From [Phialemoniopsis] sp. UDSM-2020 (taxonomy: Eukaryota; Ascomycota; Sordariomycetes; Thyridiales; Thyridiaceae): DNA of 64,000 nucleotides. Positions 58,701 through 64,000 of the stretch are shown here, one piece after another. Position 1 is the stretch's first letter; each line of letters begins with the position of its first letter. A model generated the notes under the pieces. The model was not told where the DNA came from. It did no database searches and saw only the letters and a program-made list of their open reading frames with translations. The stretch is taken from assembly GCA_018873225.1 (NCBI GenBank), contig JAEILZ010000003.1:4154001-4218000 (forward strand), in the 5' to 3' direction. The position numbers were made by a program, and so were the translations under genes.

Positions 58701-60819
58701 CTCTGCGATGTTGGTCTCCCTCGGTCTGTCTGGCCAGTGCAAGGGATCCAATCTATCCCCGACGAAGGCAAAACACTGTCCTTCCCTCCGGGAGGATTCG
58801 CCTTGTGTTTCGAAACACAGGAGAAACGCACAGAGCGTCTGCGCTGTGTGCTGTGAAAGCGACCCCTTCACATGACTTTCACAGGGAAAGCTTGCTTACG
58901 AGATCTGCGAGATCTCGCAGCGCTCGCCGATCACCACTCCTCGGCAGACGTCCACGGTAGTCTTGCACGCTTGCCTCGGTATTGGGCGACGATCTTCACT
59001 CTTCGAGAATTGTAGAAACTCTTTGTGCATAGCGCATGGCATCATGTCTCTCTCAAACAGCAATTGGCCATTCGGACCACTCCCGGAGACGCCAGGAAAC
59101 AGAGAGACTTCATTTACACAGTGCCATGACGAGTGGAGAGTAACGAAGGTACTCGTCTGACCAGCACACTCTAGAATTGCACGGTTCTACTTACTTCCAC
59201 CGGAGATGGTGTATGACTACGACGCTGGAGGTAAAATGGAGATGGGGCTGGTCTTTCTTTCATCACTCGGGAGCTTTGGTGCGAGCAGTGTTGTTGGTCC
59301 CCTCTGCACAGATACGCTGTTGGTCCCGGCCACGACTCTCGCTACCAGACTACCCGTCTACGCCGCGAGCGCGCAGCAGATCATTCATTTACGGAGTGCT
59401 TTTACTTTGGAGTGACCCTGAGTGCCACGCTGCACACGGGTTAATGATCCTTTTCCGGTTTACTGGGTCGGCCGCTGGGTTATCCTTCTGTGTGTGCATG
59501 ATGACCAGCCGCCCCCAGATTCATGATATCAACAAAATTAAATAGCGCCAAGAAGTAATGCAGAGCCGCAATATCTCGGCTTCTACCACCTGCCGTTGCG
59601 TTTCTGACGTACCGTACCTGACAGACTGCTAAAGTCAACGAAAAGTCCCTGAAAATGGGGGAAAGGGGGCGCACATACAGTTATAGCGAGAGTTGGGGTA
59701 ACATCGCTCTACGTCCCAGGGGTGACATTGCCACCTGACTTGGTGCGAGGTTGGGAGAAGCACTGGCGATGTGCCTGGCGAGCGTGCCAACGGGGCGTGC
59801 AGCCAACAGCACACCGCACGCACACACCGTGACGCGCAAATTGATGGGTCCTCGCTCAAGTCTGGGATATTGCATTAGTTATGCAGGTCCGATGCACAGT
59901 CGTCACGTCCGGGAGCGGACTCACGCTGACATTAGGATAAGTAATGCTGACTCGTACGTAGAAGTAATAGGGGTAGCAGAGCCCCTGAGGCTCCGGATGC
60001 CATCCCGGCGCAGCGTCAGCAGACGCAAACGACTGCTACAACTAGTAAGAGGTATTCACCGAGTCAACTTGCGAAGGGTAGCACCGGTAGCGCTCCATCT
60101 CCAGCCTTGTAGTAGGTCATCAGCAGCAAGGCTGCCCCTTTCTCAGCATCGTAGATGTCCCGAGAAATAGCTAGATGGAATGGATGAAAGAAAGGGGGAA
60201 GTCAAGGCCGTGAACGATGGCTTGAAGCATCTAAGCCTCCAAATGTGCCTTTTCCAAAGATCGAGAGGACTGGGCTCTCCCAGTAAGGGCTCTTCAAGAA
60301 TGTTGATATTCAGGAAATGTCACAAGAACATGGATCCCAGTAGGAAGAAGGCCTGCGACAGCACATAGAGACTCAACACATATAATCAGGAACTTTGAAC
60401 GCGGTAAAGCTTGCATTTGAAAATGCCAATCAATTATATCATCGCGTTATTACTTGCATGCTGATGCCTCTCGGTGCTCATGCCATGAAATGAACAAAAG
60501 CAGAACCACAAAGGAGGCTTTCGAACTGTACTGTCTTCTCCAGTTCAGCCCTCCTTTGACTTTTGAGATCCCCATATATCATCGCCACAATGCAAGAATC
60601 TGGTCTCGCGTATTGAGAGTACTCTCGCCCTCAACTGACTCTCTTGCAAACGAGATGTAAAATCTCAATACCAGCGCCCTCATATTCAGCACTTCCCTCC
60701 CCCCAGATCGCGCGTACATGCAGTAAAAAGAATGACGAACAATATGTACAAGTGTCGAACTCCTAGCGCTCGCAGAGACCAACGTTGGCCTGAGCAGCAA
60801 GAGGTTGTCGTGCCAGGTA
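55735..60819. other. 5.1 kb gene-poor region downstream of the GPCR gene
   Basis: Contains the GPCR 3' untranslated region and, near 60820, the 3' region of the methyltransferase-fold gene. In between are only short overlapping frames (largest ~145 codons at 56274-56711 and ~139 at 59751-60170) without domains or good splice sites. A perfect TGACGTCA palindrome lies at 57672-57679. No tRNA, repeat array or transposon relic recognised. Confidence 0.5.
57672..57679. promoter_or_regulatory. CRE/ATF-type palindrome TGACGTCA
   Basis: Perfect eight-base CRE consensus in non-coding DNA with no gene start within 2 kb. It could be a bZIP (Atf1/CreA-type) site, or chance: a given 8-mer is expected about once per 65 kb, and this one occurs at least twice in the window. 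Confidence 0.3.
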
Positions 60820-62851
60820 TTAGGTTTCCCTGCCAGCGTCGCAAATTTTGTATTCCCAGTAGGTGCCGAGTTGATGGCACTCGGCAACACAATCAGGCTC
60901 CTGCCACCACCACCTCGGGGCTGTGACGTACGGGCCCCAGACCTCCTGCCACAAGAGCCGGCCAATCTCAGTCCTGGCCAGCTCTTTTGTCTCCTCCTCT
61001 GTCTTGCGACTGTGGCTACTACCCATATCCGAAGTGGCATCGTCATCCTTGGCGCCAGGAACTGCCTGGAACTTCAACGTCGAGACTGCATTTTGAGGCC
61101 CTGCCATCCTAGCTTCTCTCAGCAAGGCTGGAAACAGCCTCACCGGGTTCAAGCAGCGAAACTGCCGATCCATATTGTGGAGGAGATGGTTCTGGAGCCA
61201 TTTCTGAAGGTGTGGTCCCATCGAGGACGCCACAGGGGTAGGATCGATGAGGATGAGTTGCAAAACTCCAGTCTTTGTCAGGATTTTGACCACATTCCTT
61301 AGAAACTGGGGTATTTCGGATGTTGGCATCAAGGCTGGAAGTCGCAGGCAATGGACAATGTCGAAAAAGTTGGGTGCAACAGACAGAGTCGAGTGAGATA
61401 TCGTAGGCGATACAATCGGCTTGATGTTGGGGTAGAGGTTGTGTGAGAGAGGCGCAGGAGCCATGTGATATACCGGAACTTCTGAGTGAACAGCTGCAAT
61501 GTATGAGGTAATTGCTAACACCATGGTCAGATTTGTTCATATTATCGAGTAGCGGTCGGGTATGCTCACCAGGGGTCTCAAAAAGAGCCAAGGCTTTTCG
61601 AACTTGTCTTTCGGTCTTGGTGTTGGGAGGGAGGTCTTCACAAGTGCCATTACGGATGGCGGACAACATCCACCGCTTCCTCTCCATTTCCAACTCCTTG
61701 TATAGTGAAGCATCTGTAGACACACCCCAGTCCTCCGTCAGACGGCTCAACACAAGCTGGGGACCAGCAGCTGCCATCCTTCGGATTTCCCGTTGCATGG
61801 AGGACAAGTCTAGCGACAAAGCCTGTGTCTTGTCCTCTGTATAAGACACAAGGTCTTCGATCGAGTTTGGAGATTTTGCAGTCGACAACTTTGATTCCCA
61901 GGCCTTGGGAGGTTGCCATGGCTCAGAACCCTCTGGGATCGTCTGGGGATCAGCAGTAGTTATACGCAATTTCGGTCGGAATAGAGGATGCAAAGGTGAG
62001 CTGTAGTTCTCTCGAGACTCTGCAGCCCTGCCAGACTGTCTGGATCTCTGGGAAGTGAAGGTCCTGCAAGCATGTTTGTCAGAAAATTGTAGAGGAATTA
62101 CAGATTGGCCCCAACTCACAACTGGTTCACAGTGCTGGGTGTAACGTCGTTATTGACCCGTTTCGCAGAGATAGAAATATCTGAGATGACACCGTTGGTG
62201 TGCTGCTCTGGAGTTCTAGGCTCCACTACAACCTTTGTCGTCTGGGTAATTGTTGAGTATGGTCCTAGACTCTGTGTGACACTGGTCTTTGAACTTGGGC
62301 TTGGTTTCAAAGTCCTTGCCTGTGCCTTGGGTGTCTTGTCAATATTCTCTGACCGACTTGACTCTGTCAACCCTAATGTAAATGACTTAGCGAATAGCCA
62401 CTACCGCTGCACTGATTAGGACCAACTACTCACCCTCTTGGAAACCATTGGGTCGCCCAGGGGAAGTTATGGTTATGTCCGGTGAGTTCTCATATCGAGA
62501 TTTGCGCACATCCTCTGAGATTACGGATATGTCCTCTTCCCCTGAAATCGATGGGATTGGTGACAAGACTGACGACTCTCGTTTGTCTCTGCAAGAATGT
62601 CCTTGGCTCGATGTAGACTCGGCCACAGATCTGGGCTTGCCCAAATTCGACATGGACTTCTTGAACCCGATTCCCTTGAACATACCAAAGCCCTTGTCGC
62701 TGCTGTGAGTTGACGAGGTGCTGGTAGTGGAAACCGATAACCTCCCACTAGGAGCTGTGCCTGGCTTGGTGGCATCGTCATTCGGAGGTTTCTTGCGAGC
62801 CTTCCTGTCACCTACAGATTCCCGTTCGGGCTCCGCCCACACAACATCAAA
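60820..62851 (-). CDS. Fungal methyltransferase-fold protein with long disordered N-terminus
   Basis: Exons on the minus strand are 62851-62434, 62372-62120, 62063-61570 and 61514-60820, giving about 619 residues with all junctions in phase. The first ~300 residues are Ser/Thr/Lys-rich and disordered (KKSMSNLGKPRSVAEST, SPIPSISGEEDISVISED). The C-terminal ~350 residues look like a Rossmann methyltransferase: KALALFETP strand, NFFDIVHCLRLPALMP (post-strand-4 type), FLRNVVKILTKTGVLQLILID (the lid and strand 5, where typical enzymes have LKPGG) and GPHLQKWLQNHLLHNMDRQFRC. The usual Gly-x-Gly-x-Gly cofactor motif is not seen after the first strand, so activity is doubtful. The start is the first in-frame ATG. 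The frame is open to ~62925, so a 5' exon may be missing. Confidence 0.72.
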
Positions 62852-64000
62852 CATCTTTTCTCCCTCAAGTGTTAAGCGGCTCGAAATCGCTCTATTTCGT
62901 GGGGAGTCGGAGGCCAAAAGGCATCCTTAGATGCTGGGCATCATCGATAGGAGGGAGGATCGCGACCGTCTGTGTGGGTGTGGTCCTCAGAATTTGAGAA
63001 TCAGGAAATCAGTGGGAGAGAGGTGCAGTCTCCCTGTTCGCTGCAAGTCAGGATCGCTAGATGTCAATTCCCTTGGAATATGGGATATTTGGTGAAGCTT
63101 AAGAGGACAGGTAGTGAATGACCGGTTGCTTTCAGAACGGGGTTGGTGGGAATGAAGCTGGTGACAGATTTCGACTCGTTACCGGCCAGCAGAAAAAGGG
63201 AGGTTTTTTTTTGGGGGTGAAGTTCTGAGACGGAAGCTGCGAATTTTCTGAGGAAGGAGTGATCAACGCGATGTGATCGCGGCAGTAGAGGTTCACGCGA
63301 TGCTAGCTTGCGAAGATTGAGGAGCTTCAACGCGCCCTGGACCCAAATGTTCCTTAGACTAAAGTGAAAGGCTCAATCAAATTGGATGTGTACGTAGTGC
63401 CAAGGGGAGAAAGTGTTGTTTGAGGGTAGAAGTCTGTCTTACACCCAATGTCATTGATCAAGAAGAATACTAACACCTCTAGTATCACCAAGGCATCGAA
63501 AGCTTCTCCTTGACCCTAGACGCGAGCTTTTTACAACAGCAAGGATTCGGTGCAGAATGACAGGAAATGCTGTGCAACCATTGCGTGTGCATCTCATTAC
63601 GGGTTTGACCCCATATTCGGCTCCAGCACATTGGTATGCTCGCACCCAAGGACACCTGGTCAAGCAAACAATCACACCGTTTGGTCTTTAGGTGCGGAAT
63701 TGCAATGTGTCTGGTAAGTCATTGAAGTAGATTCTAAGTGACATATCTGAGTCGAGAGGTGCATTCATTTATCACAGCGCCTGGCTGGACAGGCTATTTT
63801 TACAGAGCAGAGTAAAACGAAGGCCGCTTCCATAAGTGAGGTGAGAATTAACAGGCTCAAGTGAAATATGCTGGATTTCTACCGTCGGCGTCCTAAGACT
63901 GATTTAGCATATGTATCCGTTATGCTAGACTTCGCCTCTATCAACTTTGTTGCTGGATCAAGGTTGCTCGGCAACAGCAGCAACTGACATATATCTCCTA
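62852..64000. other. Upstream region of the methyltransferase-fold gene to window end
   Basis: Presumed promoter and leader of the minus-strand gene plus unassigned sequence. Two tiny ATG frames (62944-62927 and 62924-62892, minus strand) precede the chosen start. Frames beyond 63060 are short and unrecognisable. A T/G run sits at 63205-63218. No gene is supported up to the window edge. Confidence 0.45.

Noticed and set aside
58055..58831. Overlapping 100-130 codon frames in the GPCR downstream region
   Set aside because: Frames on both strands overlap, with no domain, no consistent codon bias and no splice partners; judged chance.

Overview
This is a nuclear chromosome segment of a filamentous ascomycete, most likely a Sordariomycete. 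The genes carry short introns (mostly about 50-150 bp) with GT-AG ends and CTRAY-like branch points. The spacers are roughly half G+C and contain pyrimidine-rich leaders, and the protein set is typically fungal (Cdh1, Tlg2, a Coy1/CASP golgin, a CORVET Vps3-type subunit, a cAMP-receptor-like GPCR). The species cannot be fixed from the sequence alone. No operons, CRISPR arrays, rRNA, convincing tRNAs, intact transposons or secondary-metabolite core genes were seen.

Layout by region. 0-7.7 kb: the APC/C activator CDH1 (minus), an unrecognised acidic/helical protein (minus) and the NatB catalytic subunit NAT3 (plus). 9-14 kb: two secreted proteins, an orphan six-cysteine precursor-like protein and a GtaA-type glutaminase. 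15-22 kb: a Tra2-like RRM/RGG protein, the CTD-binding termination factor RTT103 (minus) and clathrin light chain. 22-26 kb: a probable cytochrome c oxidase subunit (COX7 family, minus) divergent from a mitochondrial PPR-like protein. 26-36.4 kb: the t-SNARE TLG2 (minus) divergent from calmodulin, then a GH47 alpha-mannosidase and the AP-1 gamma subunit. 37-38 kb: a secreted DUF3455 protein (minus). 41-47.5 kb: the golgin COY1/CASP (minus) divergent from a VPS3/TGFBRAP1-like CORVET subunit. 47.5-60.8 kb: a gene-poor tract of about 13 kb with one recognisable gene, a cAMP-receptor-like GPCR. 60.8-62.9 kb: a fungal methyltransferase-fold protein (minus).

Functional themes. Six genes within about 26 kb (21.0-47.5 kb) act in Golgi/TGN/endosome traffic or Golgi glycan processing: clathrin light chain, Tlg2, GH47 mannosidase, AP-1 gamma, Coy1 and Vps3. 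Two respiratory or mitochondrial genes share a 430 bp divergent promoter. Gene models were assembled by hand from reading frames, splice signals and family similarity recalled from knowledge. Exon ends are therefore predictions, and first exons are the least certain. No single locus stands out as a clearly new system. The best leads are the orphan secreted precursor at 9.0-10.2 kb, the isolated GPCR locus, the stop-free frame-preserving introns of the Tra2-like gene and the degenerate methyltransferase-fold protein.
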